The notes: generated by a model from the letters alone, not told the origin. Counted from the first letter of the stretch, positions 10,994-18,605 are shown. The stretch is 19,630 nucleotides of DNA from GWA1-54-10 sp964349675 (GCA_964349675.1 CAYGHD010000011.1:1-19630); one strand, 5' to 3'. Numbers and translations are program-made.

Positions 10994-13189
10994 ATGGAGC
11001 TCGCCGACCTACTTACCCAACACTTCCGCCTGAGCGAGCCGCACAGGCAAGCACTGGCCAAGCTGGGTATCAAAACTATTTACGACCTTTTGCACCACTT
11101 CCCCTCCCGCTTTGAGGCGCCGGGCAATGAGTCGGCCATCGCGGGGCTCACCCTGGGTATGGACGCAGCCGTCACCGGAGTGCTAGAAAAATTGGAGACA
11201 AAAAAGTCGTGGAAGCGCCGCATCCCCGTGTCGGAAGGATACCTGCGCGACAACAGCGGGCACATCAAGTTGATGTGGTTTAACCAGCCATACATCGCAA
11301 AGATGTATATGGATGGCACGACGGTGCGTGCTACAGGAAAAGTCTCGGGCTCAGCAGGCAAACTCTACCTCGCCAACCCGCAACTAGAAAAAGTGTCCGC
11401 GGTCGAGGGAGAGTTGTTTGTTGATGTGGATGACAAAGATCCGACCTTAACTCAAGGCTCTCCAAGGTCGGATCTTGGCGCTGCTAAACTCTTTGCCGTC
11501 TACCCCGAGAGCCGTGGCGTCACCTCGCTATGGCTGCGGCATGCGATAGAAAAAGTACTAAAGAGCGGCATTGTCGAAAGCGTGGAAGACCCAATACCGC
11601 CAGAGATTTTAAAGCGCTACAACCTCCCCACACTAAAAGCTGCTTTAGTGTGGATGCATGCGCCCGAAAAACAAAAAGACGCGGACGCAGCGCGCAAACG
11701 GTTTGCGTTTGAAGAAGTTTTTTTAATTCAGCTTGAGCGAAGGCAAGAGCGCATGCGCTCATTGCATGAGCAAAGCTTTGCCGTGGATGCACCACCCACA
11801 GCTATTGCCGAGTTTATGCAAACCTTCCCCTTTGCAGCCACGGGTGCGCAGCAACGCGCAGTCGAACATATATTGACCGACATGCGCTCCGGGCAGCCTA
11901 TGTCGCGTTTACTTGAAGGAGATGTGGGAAGCGGCAAAACAGCTGTGGCTGCCACGGCAGCCTTTGCCGCAGTGCGTACCCGCCCCACAAACCAAAACTT
12001 TGGCACACTCCAAGTAGCCTACATGGCACCTACCGAGATTTTGGCTAAGCAACACTTTGAGTCGTTTATTAAATATTTTATTCCCTTCCCTATAAACATC
12101 GGGCTCATCACCGGCTCGGGCTGTTTTAAATTCCCCTCAAAAACCAAAAAAGGTGGCTCGACCACCATCTCACGCACACAACTTTTAAAGTGGGTGGCAG
12201 GAGGCGAGATACCTATTTTGATTGGCACGCACGCGCTTATTGAAAAGGCGGTGCAGTTTAAACATCTGAGCCTGGTGGTGATAGACGAACAGCATCGCTT
12301 TGGCACTAACCAGCGCAAAAAACTGGCGCGCAAAAACGGCGACGCACGTATCCCGCATTTATTGTCGATGACTGCCACCCCCATACCGCGCACTTTGGCA
12401 CTCACCGCCTACGGCGACTTGGATTTGACCTTGCTCGACGAGATGCCCGCTGGCCGCAAACCGATTATTACTGAAATTGTAAAACCCACAGAGCGCGCAA
12501 AAGCGTATGCAAAAATGCACGAACAATTAAAGGAAGGTAGGCAAGCCTATGTGATCTGCCCGCGCATCGACGAGCCTGACCCCGACAAAGCATTCGCGCT
12601 CCAAGCCAAGTCTGTCACGGCCGAAGCCAAGCGGCTTAAAAAAGAAATCTTCCAACAATACGAGCTGGCAATACTGCACAGCAAGATGACCCCAAAAGAA
12701 AAAGATGATGTGATGGCACGCTTTGCCCGGCACGAGATAGACATCCTTGTGGCCACCTCTGTGGTCGAGGTTGGGGTCAACGTCCCCAACGCCACAATGA
12801 TTTTTATCGAAGGTGCCGAGCGCTTTGGTTTGGCACAACTGCACCAGCTGCGCGGGCGCGTGGTACGCTCAAATCATCAGGCATATTGTTTTGTCTGCCC
12901 CGAGAGTAAGGGCGAACATACATTAGCGCGGCTTAAAGCACTGGTCACAGCCAAAAACGGGTTCGAACTTGCTGAGCAAGATTTGATGCAGCGCGGCCCC
13001 GGAGAGTTAAGCGGCCGCAAACAGTGGGGCATCTCGGACATTGGCATGGAGGCACTCAAAAACATTAAGTTGGTGGAGGCAGCACGCACCGAGGCGCTCA
13101 ACATAATTGGAAAAGACGCGGAGCTTAAAAAGTATTCGCTTCTCCAAGAGACGCTCGCCCGCCGCGCACAAGCCCTACACTTTGAGTGA
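10994..13189 (+). CDS. recG: ATP-dependent DNA helicase RecG
   Basis: This 731-aa helicase reverses stalled replication forks and migrates Holliday junctions. The N-terminal part has the wedge (OB-like) domain (TGVLEKLETKKSWKRRIP, LRDNSGHIKLMWFNQPY). The motor follows: Walker A GDVGSGKTAVA at about residue 310, DEQH in VVIDEQHRFG at about 430, MTATPIPRTLALT, ILHSKMTPKEKDDVMARF, VATSVVEVGVNVPNATMIF and the QLHQLRGRV arginine-finger motif. I start at ATG 10994, after the extended -10 box, although the frame is open back to 10922. The protein is about 40 residues longer than E. coli RecG. Part of the excess is a proline/serine/glycine insertion at residues 148-161 encoded by a perfect inverted repeat, and another is a Lys/Gly-rich loop (SKTKKGGSTTIS) in the helicase core. 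The tRNA-Ile gene follows. Confidence 0.96.
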   Translation: MELADLLTQHFRLSEPHRQALAKLGIKTIYDLLHHFPSRFEAPGNESAIAGLTLGMDAAVTGVLEKLETKKSWKRRIPVSEGYLRDNSGHIKLMWFNQPYIAKMYMDGTTVRATGKVSGSAGKLYLANPQLEKVSAVEGELFVDVDDKDPTLTQGSPRSDLGAAKLFAVYPESRGVTSLWLRHAIEKVLKSGIVESVEDPIPPEILKRYNLPTLKAALVWMHAPEKQKDADAARKRFAFEEVFLIQLERRQERMRSLHEQSFAVDAPPTAIAEFMQTFPFAATGAQQRAVEHILTDMRSGQPMSRLLEGDVGSGKTAVAATAAFAAVRTRPTNQNFGTLQVAYMAPTEILAKQHFESFIKYFIPFPINIGLITGSGCFKFPSKTKKGGSTTISRTQLLKWVAGGEIPILIGTHALIEKAVQFKHLSLVVIDEQHRFGTNQRKKLARKNGDARIPHLLSMTATPIPRTLALTAYGDLDLTLLDEMPAGRKPIITEIVKPTERAKAYAKMHEQLKEGRQAYVICPRIDEPDPDKAFALQAKSVTAEAKRLKKEIFQQYELAILHSKMTPKEKDDVMARFARHEIDILVATSVVEVGVNVPNATMIFIEGAERFGLAQLHQLRGRVVRSNHQAYCFVCPESKGEHTLARLKALVTAKNGFELAEQDLMQRGPGELSGRKQWGISDIGMEALKNIKLVEAARTEALNIIGKDAELKKYSLLQETLARRAQALHFE
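11436..11476 (+). repeat. perfect 13-bp inverted repeat inside recG
   Basis: AAGATCCGACCTT (11436-11448) and AAGGTCGGATCTT (11464-11476) are exact reverse complements separated by 15 bases. They encode the KDPTLTQGSPRSDL insertion that follows the wedge domain. It looks like a palindromic element that entered a gene in frame. Confidence 0.7.
11628..11653 (+). repeat. second inverted repeat inside recG
   Basis: CCACACTAAAAGC (11628-11640) and GCTTTAGTGTGG (11642-11653) pair over twelve bases with one bulged A and a one-base spacer. Unlike the first, it lies in a conserved part of the protein (LPTLKAALVWMH), so it may be chance. Confidence 0.4.
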
Positions 13190-13198
13190 CAAACGAGG

Positions 13199-13204
13199 TA
13201 TATT
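13199..13204 (+). promoter_or_regulatory. -10 box of the tRNA-Ile gene
   Basis: TATATT lies ten bases after the recG stop. Transcription would begin near 13211, so the precursor would start with the upstream copy of the tRNA 5' end at 13213. No good -35 box is visible. Confidence 0.4.
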
Positions 13205-13212
13205 CTGAGCAC

Positions 13213-13272
13213 GGGCGCGTAGGTCCGACGCCTTGGTCGGGCTCCCGATTAGAACATCGGGACACAATGGTT
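13213..13272 (+). repeat. split copy of the first 20 nt of tRNA-Ile
   Basis: GGGCGCGTAG (13213-13222) and CACAATGGTT (13263-13272) repeat exactly the first two ten-base blocks of the tRNA (13277-13296). They are separated by 40 bases that form two hairpins, CCGAC/GTCGG and CCCGAT/ATCGGG. The rest of the tRNA is missing. The first block could compete with the mature 5' end for the acceptor strand. Confidence 0.7.
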
Positions 13273-13276
13273 CGAT

Positions 13277-13349
13277 GGGCGCGTAGCACAATGGTTAGTG
13301 CACCGAGCTTATACCTCGGCGGTTCTAGGTTCGAGTCCTAGCGCGCCCA
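13277..13349 (+). tRNA. tRNA-Ile with anticodon UAU
   Basis: The 73-nt sequence folds into a complete cloverleaf. The acceptor is GGGCGCG/CGCGCCC, the D-stem GCAC/GTGC, the anticodon stem CCGAG/CTCGG, and the T-stem CTAGG/CCTAG with loop TTCGAGT. The loop CTTATAC puts U33 before the anticodon TAT, which reads AUA. The discriminator is A and no CCA is encoded. Most bacteria read AUA with a CAU anticodon modified by TilS, so a UAU anticodon is unusual. Confidence 0.95.
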
Positions 13350-13409
13350 CACTTCGTAAAATAAACTCGTATATGCTAGGCTCTTGAGTGGAGTAAATAG
13401 GAGCGTTCC

Positions 13410-14408
13410 ATGATACTGCGCAATATGGACTTTGGCCCTTGCTTGGATGCATCGGGCACCAGAGGGTTTTTTGGCCGAGGGTATTCATTCCATCGCATTC
13501 CGCTTGTGGGGCGCATGATATGGAACTTCAAGGGGTCGACATTCGTCGCGAAGACAACCACTACCTACGCAAACATAGGCAACATGCCGCTGCGCGGGTC
13601 GAAAGACGACTTCGAACCATTTCACTGGTTCCCGAAGTGCATATGGTCAGACATCCAATCGCAGATCATGCTCAACTCGGTTGCTTTGGCCGGCCCCGGG
13701 GCGCTAGTGCTCTTTGGGGAAAACAAGTGGCAACAGCGTGGAGGACCGTTCATGCTGTCGTGGATGCCGATTGGACATGAGCATCAATGGGAAAAACAGG
13801 CGCGTGGATTTGTATCTGCGTGGAAGATAACGACACCAAATGCGTTGCATTTGCCTCGCGACGGGGAGGTTGGGCTCCAGGTCAATATCACCTGCCCTAA
13901 TACAGGGGCCGACCTTGCCAAACTTGCAGACAAAGCGCACCTCTTGCTGGACATCCTGCAAGAGTTGGGTGTGCCGCTCATGGTGAAGTTGAATCTGCTC
14001 GTTGACCCCAGGCATGCTGTGATTATTGCGTCGCATCCCGCGTGCGACGGCATCTGCATCTCCAACACCGTACCCTTTGGCGAGCTGCCCGATAAAATAG
14101 ATTGGGAGGAACTCTTCCCCATCGGCTCGCCATTGCGCCGCCGCCACGAAGAGTACGGCGGAGGTGGGCTCTCTGGAAAACCGCTGCTCCCCCTTGTTGC
14201 TGAGTGGTTGGTGCAGGCGTTTGATGCGGGGCTCGAAAAGCCGGTCAACGCCGGGGGCGGCATACTTGAAGCCGATGACGTCGACTACTTGGTTGAAGCC
14301 GGTGGGTTGCGCAGACGAGTCGATTCCGTGTTTATCGGTTCAATAGCAATACTCAACCCGTTCGGCATCCGCTCGACCATACGCCGGGCACACAAGCTAC
14401 TTGGGTAA
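13410..14408 (+). CDS. pyrD: dihydroorotate dehydrogenase
   Basis: This 332-aa FMN enzyme oxidises dihydroorotate to orotate in pyrimidine synthesis. Family features are DASGTRGFFGRGY (13-25), FVAKTTTTYANIGNMPLR (45-62, Lys48 in the FMN site), VNITCPNT (158-165), MVKLN (191-195), ISNTVPFGE (217-225), LSGKPLLPLVAEWL (254-267) and the FMN-phosphate loop NAGGGI (280-285). I see no N-terminal membrane extension, so it is not a typical quinone-linked class 2 enzyme. The catalytic Ser/Cys of the flexible loop cannot be assigned safely. ATG 13410 is supported by TAGGAG six bases upstream. The gene sits 60 bases after the tRNA and ends at a strong terminator. Unlike recG and ftsH it has a leader with an SD. 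pyrC follows on the same strand. Confidence 0.88.
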   Translation: MILRNMDFGPCLDASGTRGFFGRGYSFHRIPLVGRMIWNFKGSTFVAKTTTTYANIGNMPLRGSKDDFEPFHWFPKCIWSDIQSQIMLNSVALAGPGALVLFGENKWQQRGGPFMLSWMPIGHEHQWEKQARGFVSAWKITTPNALHLPRDGEVGLQVNITCPNTGADLAKLADKAHLLLDILQELGVPLMVKLNLLVDPRHAVIIASHPACDGICISNTVPFGELPDKIDWEELFPIGSPLRRRHEEYGGGGLSGKPLLPLVAEWLVQAFDAGLEKPVNAGGGILEADDVDYLVEAGGLRRRVDSVFIGSIAILNPFGIRSTIRRAHKLLG

Positions 14409-14412
14409 CATA

Positions 14413-14447
14413 CAGCCGCTCCCTCACACAGGAGCGGCTGGTTTTTT
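14413..14447 (+). terminator. intrinsic terminator after pyrD
   Basis: CAGCCGCTCC and GGAGCGGCTG form a perfect ten-bp stem with an eight-base loop, followed by GTTTTTT. It separates pyrD from pyrC transcription. Confidence 0.92.
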
Positions 14448-14456
14448 ATATTTCAA

Positions 14457-14485
14457 TTGCACCTACCCTCCCCTTTTGGTACTGT
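14457..14485 (+). promoter_or_regulatory. promoter of pyrC
   Basis: TTGCAC (14457-14462), 17 bp and TACTGT (14480-14485) with an upstream TGG form a promoter. It leaves a leader of about 30 nt with AGGAG before the ATG at 14518. Confidence 0.55.
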
Positions 14486-14517
14486 TCGCAGTGGTTGCAC
14501 AATCACAGGAGTATCCC

Positions 14518-15546
14518 ATGTACGCAGTACCTTGGCTTTTGAACCCACACTCGCATGTGCGCGAAGACGATGTGTTGCCGCCGCTCGTGACGCTCGCGTA
14601 TGAGGGCGGCGCCCGTCTGATCGGACCAATGCCGAATACGCGTACCGGCCTGCTTACCGGCGCAAGCACCATCGCCTACGTCGACACATGCAGAGCTGCA
14701 CCCCGCGGGAAAAACATTACGTTCATCCCTATAGTCCAACTCACGGAAGATACGACCTTCGCGATGATCGACGAGTGGGTTGCCTGCGGCGTACGCGACG
14801 CCAAAGTCTATCCAAAAGCGCGTACGACCGGCTCCCATCTTGGGGTCACCGACTACTACAACATCTTGCCGCAGGTGCGCTACTGCGGTGAGAAGGGTGT
14901 TCGAGTTCACTTCCATCCCGAACTCCCACTTCAGCATGCCGACAACCGCGATGCGGAATACTTGTTTGTGCCCGTCATGGACATGTTTGTGCGCGGGACA
15001 AACACCGTGCTCATCTGGGAGCATGGCACCGACGCACGCTGCATCCCCTACTGGAAGGAGTGGGCCAAGACGAGACACTTCTTCGTAACCCTGACGGCGC
15101 ACCATCTCGTCGAAAATGAGACAACGAGCTACGGTGACACGAGCACCGCATGCAAGCCGCCGCCAAAGACGTTCGCGGATATGCATGGCCTTGTCGGACT
15201 TGTGTCCGAATGTCATCCGTGGGTGATGGCAGGTGGCGACGACGCGCCCCATCCTATAGGAGAAAAGCACCGCATCGGACCATGTGCCTGCGGCGCATAC
15301 ACAGCCCCCTTCTTGCTCCTGCTGTATGCGCACGCATTAGAGGACTTGGTACGAAGCGACCGCTATAGAGTGACGTTTGAGCGGTTTGTTCACGAGAATG
15401 CCAGAGTGCTCTACGGCTTGAGTAGAGACCACCAACGTGTTCGACTCGACGATGTACCATTTCAAATCCCCCTCGAGTATCAAGCTGGTCCTTGGACCAT
15501 CAGGCCATTCTGGGCTGGACGCACATTGAACTTCTCGTTCGCATAA
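14518..15546 (+). CDS. pyrC: dihydroorotase, PyrC type
   Basis: This 342-aa zinc enzyme closes carbamoyl-aspartate to dihydroorotate, the step before PyrD. Its length is close to the 348 aa of E. coli PyrC. Metal ligands are visible in order: NPHSHVRE (His11, His13), the carbamylated lysine in DAKVYPKARTTGSH (Lys96), HFHPE (His131/133), TLTAHHL (His195/196) and the catalytic aspartate in GGDDAPHP (Asp241). ATG 14518 is chosen because AGGAG lies upstream and the family starts there. The frame is open back to 14401, through the pyrD terminator. The gene has its own promoter and a strong terminator. With pyrD it supplies two consecutive steps; no other pyr gene is in the window, so it is unclear whether the pathway is complete. 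The ligand residues mark it as PyrC rather than allantoinase. Confidence 0.9.
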   Translation: MYAVPWLLNPHSHVREDDVLPPLVTLAYEGGARLIGPMPNTRTGLLTGASTIAYVDTCRAAPRGKNITFIPIVQLTEDTTFAMIDEWVACGVRDAKVYPKARTTGSHLGVTDYYNILPQVRYCGEKGVRVHFHPELPLQHADNRDAEYLFVPVMDMFVRGTNTVLIWEHGTDARCIPYWKEWAKTRHFFVTLTAHHLVENETTSYGDTSTACKPPPKTFADMHGLVGLVSECHPWVMAGGDDAPHPIGEKHRIGPCACGAYTAPFLLLLYAHALEDLVRSDRYRVTFERFVHENARVLYGLSRDHQRVRLDDVPFQIPLEYQAGPWTIRPFWAGRTLNFSFA

Positions 15547-15550
15547 ACAA

Positions 15551-15588
15551 ACCCGCCCCAGGCAACAGCCTCGGGCGGGTAATTTTTT
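15551..15588. terminator. bidirectional terminator between pyrC and ftsH
   Basis: ACCCGCCC-AGGC and GCCT-GGGCGGGT form a twelve-bp stem with one C-C mismatch and an AACA loop. AATTTTTT follows on the plus strand and TTTGTTT on the minus strand, so it can end both convergent genes. Confidence 0.9.
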
Positions 15589-15603
15589 ATATGAGTGACA
15601 TAT

Positions 15604-17541
15604 TTAGAAGTCTACGACCACCGGCTTTGGTTCAATGTCGTGCTTCTTTTTTGGGGTGATGCCGTGGGCGACGAGGATGGTCTCAAACTCCTCGCGCTCG
15701 AGCGTCTCTACTTCAACAAGCCGGAGCGCGATAGCGTCCAACACTTTGCGCTGATGCGTGATGATGTCGTGCGCTTTTTTGTATGCACCGTCGATGATGT
15801 GTTTTACCTCTGCATCAATCTCGCCCGACACCTTTTCAGAATATTCGCGGCCGTCCACACCTGCGCCAAACATCGCCCGGCCACCGTCGCCCTCGAGCGC
15901 TATGGTCCCCACCTTGTCCGACATGCCCCAACGAGTCACCATGTTGCGCGCCAAGTTGGTGAGCACCTGAATGTCATTGGATGGGCCGGTCGTCACGTCA
16001 CCAAAGACCTCTTTTTCGGCAACATAGCCACCAAGCGACATCGCAATGTCGTCCAAAAATTCTTTTTTGCTCTGCATACGCTTGTCTTCAAACGGGAGTT
16101 TAAGCGTATACCCAGCTGCGCGGCCACGGCTGATGATTGAGATTTTGTGCACAGGGTCGGCATAGGGCAAGACAGATGCAACAAGTGCATGCCCTGCCTC
16201 GTGGTAGGCGGTTATCTCTTTCTCGCGCGCGTTCATGACATTTGTCTTGCGCTCGGGGCCAAGCATCACCTTTTCGATAGAGCGAATGAGGTCAAACTGC
16301 GCAACGGTTTTACGGTTCTCGCGTGCGGCCAAAATGGCAGCCTCGTTCATTAGGTTGGCCAAGTCGGCACCGCTAAAGCCCGGGGTGCGCTCGGCAATGA
16401 CGGCTAAGTTCACATCTTCGGCAAGCGGTTTTTTGCGCGCATGGATATGCAGGATTTCGTTGCGGTCTTGGCGGTCAGGCAAGTCTATCATCACCCGGCG
16501 GTCAAAGCGGCCTGGGCGCACGAGCGCTGGGTCAAGCACGTCAGGGCGGTTGGTTGCCGCCATCACTATCACTTTTTCGTTTGGCTCAAAACCGTCCATC
16601 TCAACCAAAATTTGGTTAAGCGTCTGCTCGCGCTCGTCGTTGCCGCCACCAACGCCAGTACCGCGCACCCGGCCCACGGCGTCAATTTCGTCGACAAAGA
16701 TAATCGCAGGTGCCGCGCGCTTGGCAGTTAAAAAGAGGTCGCGCACACGGCTGGCACCCACACCCACAAACATCTCAACAAACTCCGAGCCCGAGATTGA
16801 GAAAAACGGCACCCCTGCCTCGCCGGCCACCGCGCGGGCAAGCAGTGTTTTGCCGGTACCTGCCGAGCCCATCAAAAGAATACCCTTTGGGATACGCGCC
16901 CCGATGTCGAGGAACTTTTTTGGATTTTTGAGAAAGTCGACAATCTCGAGCAACTCTACCTTTGCCTCTTTGGCACCCGCCACGTCTTTAAAGGTCACAC
17001 GTGAGCCTTTGTCATTTGGGTCGGTCACCTTTGGCCGCGACTGACCAAATGAGAATGCCTGCATCCCAGCCCCTTTTACTTGGCGCGAGAGATACCACAC
17101 AAAAAACGCAATCAAAAGCAGCGGTGCCAAAAATGGTGCGAGTATTCCGAGCCAATGCTGGAAACCGCTTTCACGTTTTATCGTAACCGCTACTTTGTCG
17201 AGCGCCTCTTTTGGCACGCTGTAGTTTGTGAGTGTTTGTGACAGCGCAGCATCGGGCTCTTTCTTAGAAATTTTTTCCGTCTCATCGGCATAGACAATGG
17301 TGAGGTTGTCTCCGTTAACGGTGACACTCTTGACCAGCCCGGCGCGCACATCTTGTGCTAGTTGAGATATGGGGATGTCTATCGGTTTCTTCTTGTCGTT
17401 TGCGATATAGCCATAGGCGCCGACCAAAAGCAGCAATATTGCAACACTGCTTGCCAAGTTGACCCAAAAAGAGTCGCCTCGGGGCAATTGCGGCATCTGT
17501 GCTGGAGGACCCTTTTTCTGCTTATTTTTTTGTTCGGCCAT
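15604..17541 (-). CDS. ftsH: ATP-dependent zinc metalloprotease FtsH
   Basis: This 645-aa membrane protease degrades misfolded membrane proteins and tmRNA-tagged proteins. It has two transmembrane helices (about 33-47 and 131-152) flanking a short extracytoplasmic domain. The AAA+ module has Walker A GSAGTGKT (225-232; the usual form is GPPGTGKT), Walker B IIFVDEID (280-287) and the second region of homology MAATNRPDVLDPALVRPGRFDR (328-349). The zinc site is HEAGH (447-451), with the third ligand aspartate in GPSNDIQ. The length matches E. coli FtsH (644). ATG 17541 lies nine bases after TGCTAATAT, so the mRNA is almost leaderless. The gene is divergent from smpB. The two may be linked functionally, since FtsH removes SsrA-tagged products. 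Confidence 0.97.
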   Translation of the reverse strand: MAEQKNKQKKGPPAQMPQLPRGDSFWVNLASSVAILLLLVGAYGYIANDKKKPIDIPISQLAQDVRAGLVKSVTVNGDNLTIVYADETEKISKKEPDAALSQTLTNYSVPKEALDKVAVTIKRESGFQHWLGILAPFLAPLLLIAFFVWYLSRQVKGAGMQAFSFGQSRPKVTDPNDKGSRVTFKDVAGAKEAKVELLEIVDFLKNPKKFLDIGARIPKGILLMGSAGTGKTLLARAVAGEAGVPFFSISGSEFVEMFVGVGASRVRDLFLTAKRAAPAIIFVDEIDAVGRVRGTGVGGGNDEREQTLNQILVEMDGFEPNEKVIVMAATNRPDVLDPALVRPGRFDRRVMIDLPDRQDRNEILHIHARKKPLAEDVNLAVIAERTPGFSGADLANLMNEAAILAARENRKTVAQFDLIRSIEKVMLGPERKTNVMNAREKEITAYHEAGHALVASVLPYADPVHKISIISRGRAAGYTLKLPFEDKRMQSKKEFLDDIAMSLGGYVAEKEVFGDVTTGPSNDIQVLTNLARNMVTRWGMSDKVGTIALEGDGGRAMFGAGVDGREYSEKVSGEIDAEVKHIIDGAYKKAHDIITHQRKVLDAIALRLVEVETLEREEFETILVAHGITPKKKHDIEPKPVVVDF

Positions 17542-17550
17542 ATATGCACC

Positions 17551-17579
17551 ATATTAGCATCTTTGCCCTCTGGGGTAAA
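17551..17579 (-). promoter_or_regulatory. promoter of ftsH
   Basis: On the minus strand TTTACC (17574-17579), 17 bp and TAATAT (17551-17556) with an extended TGC form the promoter. The ATG follows nine bases after the -10 box. Confidence 0.6.
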
Positions 17580-17593
17580 AAAACAACTAGACA

Positions 17594-17602
17594 TGGTATA
17601 TT
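17594..17602 (+). promoter_or_regulatory. extended -10 promoter of smpB
   Basis: TGGTATATT ends six bases before the GTG start of smpB. No SD is present, so the mRNA should be leaderless with a GTG start. Confidence 0.6.
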
Positions 17603-17608
17603 CATCTC

Positions 17609-18070
17609 GTGAACCTCATCGAGCACAAAAAAGCCCGGATGAACTATGAAATCCTCGAGGAATTCGAGGCGGGTTTGGAGTTGCTGGGTAGCGAGGTAAA
17701 GAGCATCCGCAACAAACACGGTAAATTAGAAGGATCACATATTATTGTGCGCCCCACCGCCCGCGGCGGCAGCCTCGAAGCCTATGTGGTGGGCATGTCG
17801 GTGCCACCCTACCAGACAGCAAATACCCCGGCAGACTATGAGCCCGAGCGCACACGCAAACTGCTGCTTACCAAAAAAGAGCTCGAGAAGCTGGCTGGTT
17901 TTGAAAGCCAGAAAGGATTGACAATAGTGCCACTTTCGGTGTATAATAAAGGGAGAGTTTTGAAGCTGCGCTTGGCAATTGCGCGCGGCCGCAAAAACTA
18001 CGACAAACGCGCCGTCTTGAAAGAGCGAGACACTAAGCGCGAGATACAAAGGACTTTGAAAAATAGCTAG
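17609..18070 (+). CDS. smpB: SsrA-binding protein SmpB
   Basis: This 153-aa protein binds tmRNA and brings it to stalled ribosomes. The OB-fold core is recognisable from HKKARMNYEILEEFEAGLEL and GSEVKSIRNKHGKLEGSH. It continues with Y-rich turns (VGMSVPPYQTAN), RKLLLTKKELEKL, KGLTIVPLSVYNKGRVLKLR and the basic tail ARGRKNYDKRAVLKERDTKREIQR, which inserts in the ribosome mRNA channel. The start is GTG at 17609, as the family begins at this point and the extended -10 box precedes it. The gene lies 148 bp upstream of ssrA on the same strand, so the protein and its RNA partner are neighbours. The intervening DNA has an AGGGCAC/GTGCCCT pair and AT-rich inverted repeats but no gene. Confidence 0.96.
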   Translation: MNLIEHKKARMNYEILEEFEAGLELLGSEVKSIRNKHGKLEGSHIIVRPTARGGSLEAYVVGMSVPPYQTANTPADYEPERTRKLLLTKKELEKLAGFESQKGLTIVPLSVYNKGRVLKLRLAIARGRKNYDKRAVLKERDTKREIQRTLKNS

Positions 18071-18172
18071 GCATTCCCCGTGAGCACGGAACGCTACGAA
18101 AGCAAAATAAGTCTGCAGGGCACTTAGTCGAGCGCGACCGGCGCGAGACAGAGAAATTTTTTAGCAAAAAAA

Positions 18173-18201
18173 TTGCGGTGCCCTAAAGACTTCGTTTTGC
18201 T
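18173..18201 (+). promoter_or_regulatory. possible promoter of ssrA
   Basis: TTGCGG (18173-18178), 17 bp and TTTGCT (18196-18201) fit a weak promoter that would start about 11 nt before the mature tmRNA. Read-through from smpB is the alternative. Confidence 0.35.
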
Positions 18202-18218
18202 GAAGTTGTGTCCTCTCG

Positions 18219-18590
18219 GGGAGTGAAAGGCCTAGACAATACATCAATCTGTTAGTACGCAAAGGAGAAGTCCAGACCTTCTTAAAAATCTGGAAACCAT
18301 AACTGCAAAAAACAGTGTTTCGCCGTATTTCGCGGCGAACGACTTCCAGTTCGCGTTCGCGCGAGCGTAAGTCGCATCCCCTGCTCCTCGCCTGATGGAG
18401 TAGGTCGGGTGTTATAAACCAGGCTAGTGCAACGAAACGTGATTCACTCGTTGCTGACACTTGAATCTGCTGTGTATATCGATTTCGTTTGCTTTCTACG
18501 ATACACACTTAAGACAAAATAAGCAGACTAGCCTTTGTAGACCTACTAGCCGATCTGTGTTGCACGAGGGTTCAAATCCCTCCACTTCCA
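18219..18590 (+). ncRNA. ssrA: transfer-messenger RNA (tmRNA)
   Basis: This RNA rescues stalled ribosomes and tags the unfinished protein. The tRNA-like ends pair as GGGAGTG (18219-18225) with CACTTCC (18583-18589). The T-arm is GAGGG-TTCAAAT-CCCTC (18566-18582). The discriminator is A and no full CCA is encoded. The tag frame probably resumes at GCA (18305) and ends at TAA (18368-18370). It gives 21 residues that start AKNSVSPY, contain AAND and end FAFARA. Most known tags are 8-15 residues (some reach about 25-35) and end in LAA or similar. Several pseudoknot stems lie downstream of the tag. The neighbours are smpB upstream and a GGCGCC hairpin terminator downstream. Confidence 0.93.
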
Positions 18591-18605
18591 CCTGTATAAA
18601 ACATT

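Noticed and set aside
14503..15333. Minus-strand frame of 276 codons
   Set aside because: Shadow of pyrC, whose metal ligands are complete.
16111..16130. Second CTGATGA (hammerhead core-like) on the plus strand
   Set aside because: It lies within ftsH on the opposite strand, with no GAAA or stems around it.
16235..17044. Plus-strand frame of 269 codons
   Set aside because: Shadow of ftsH.
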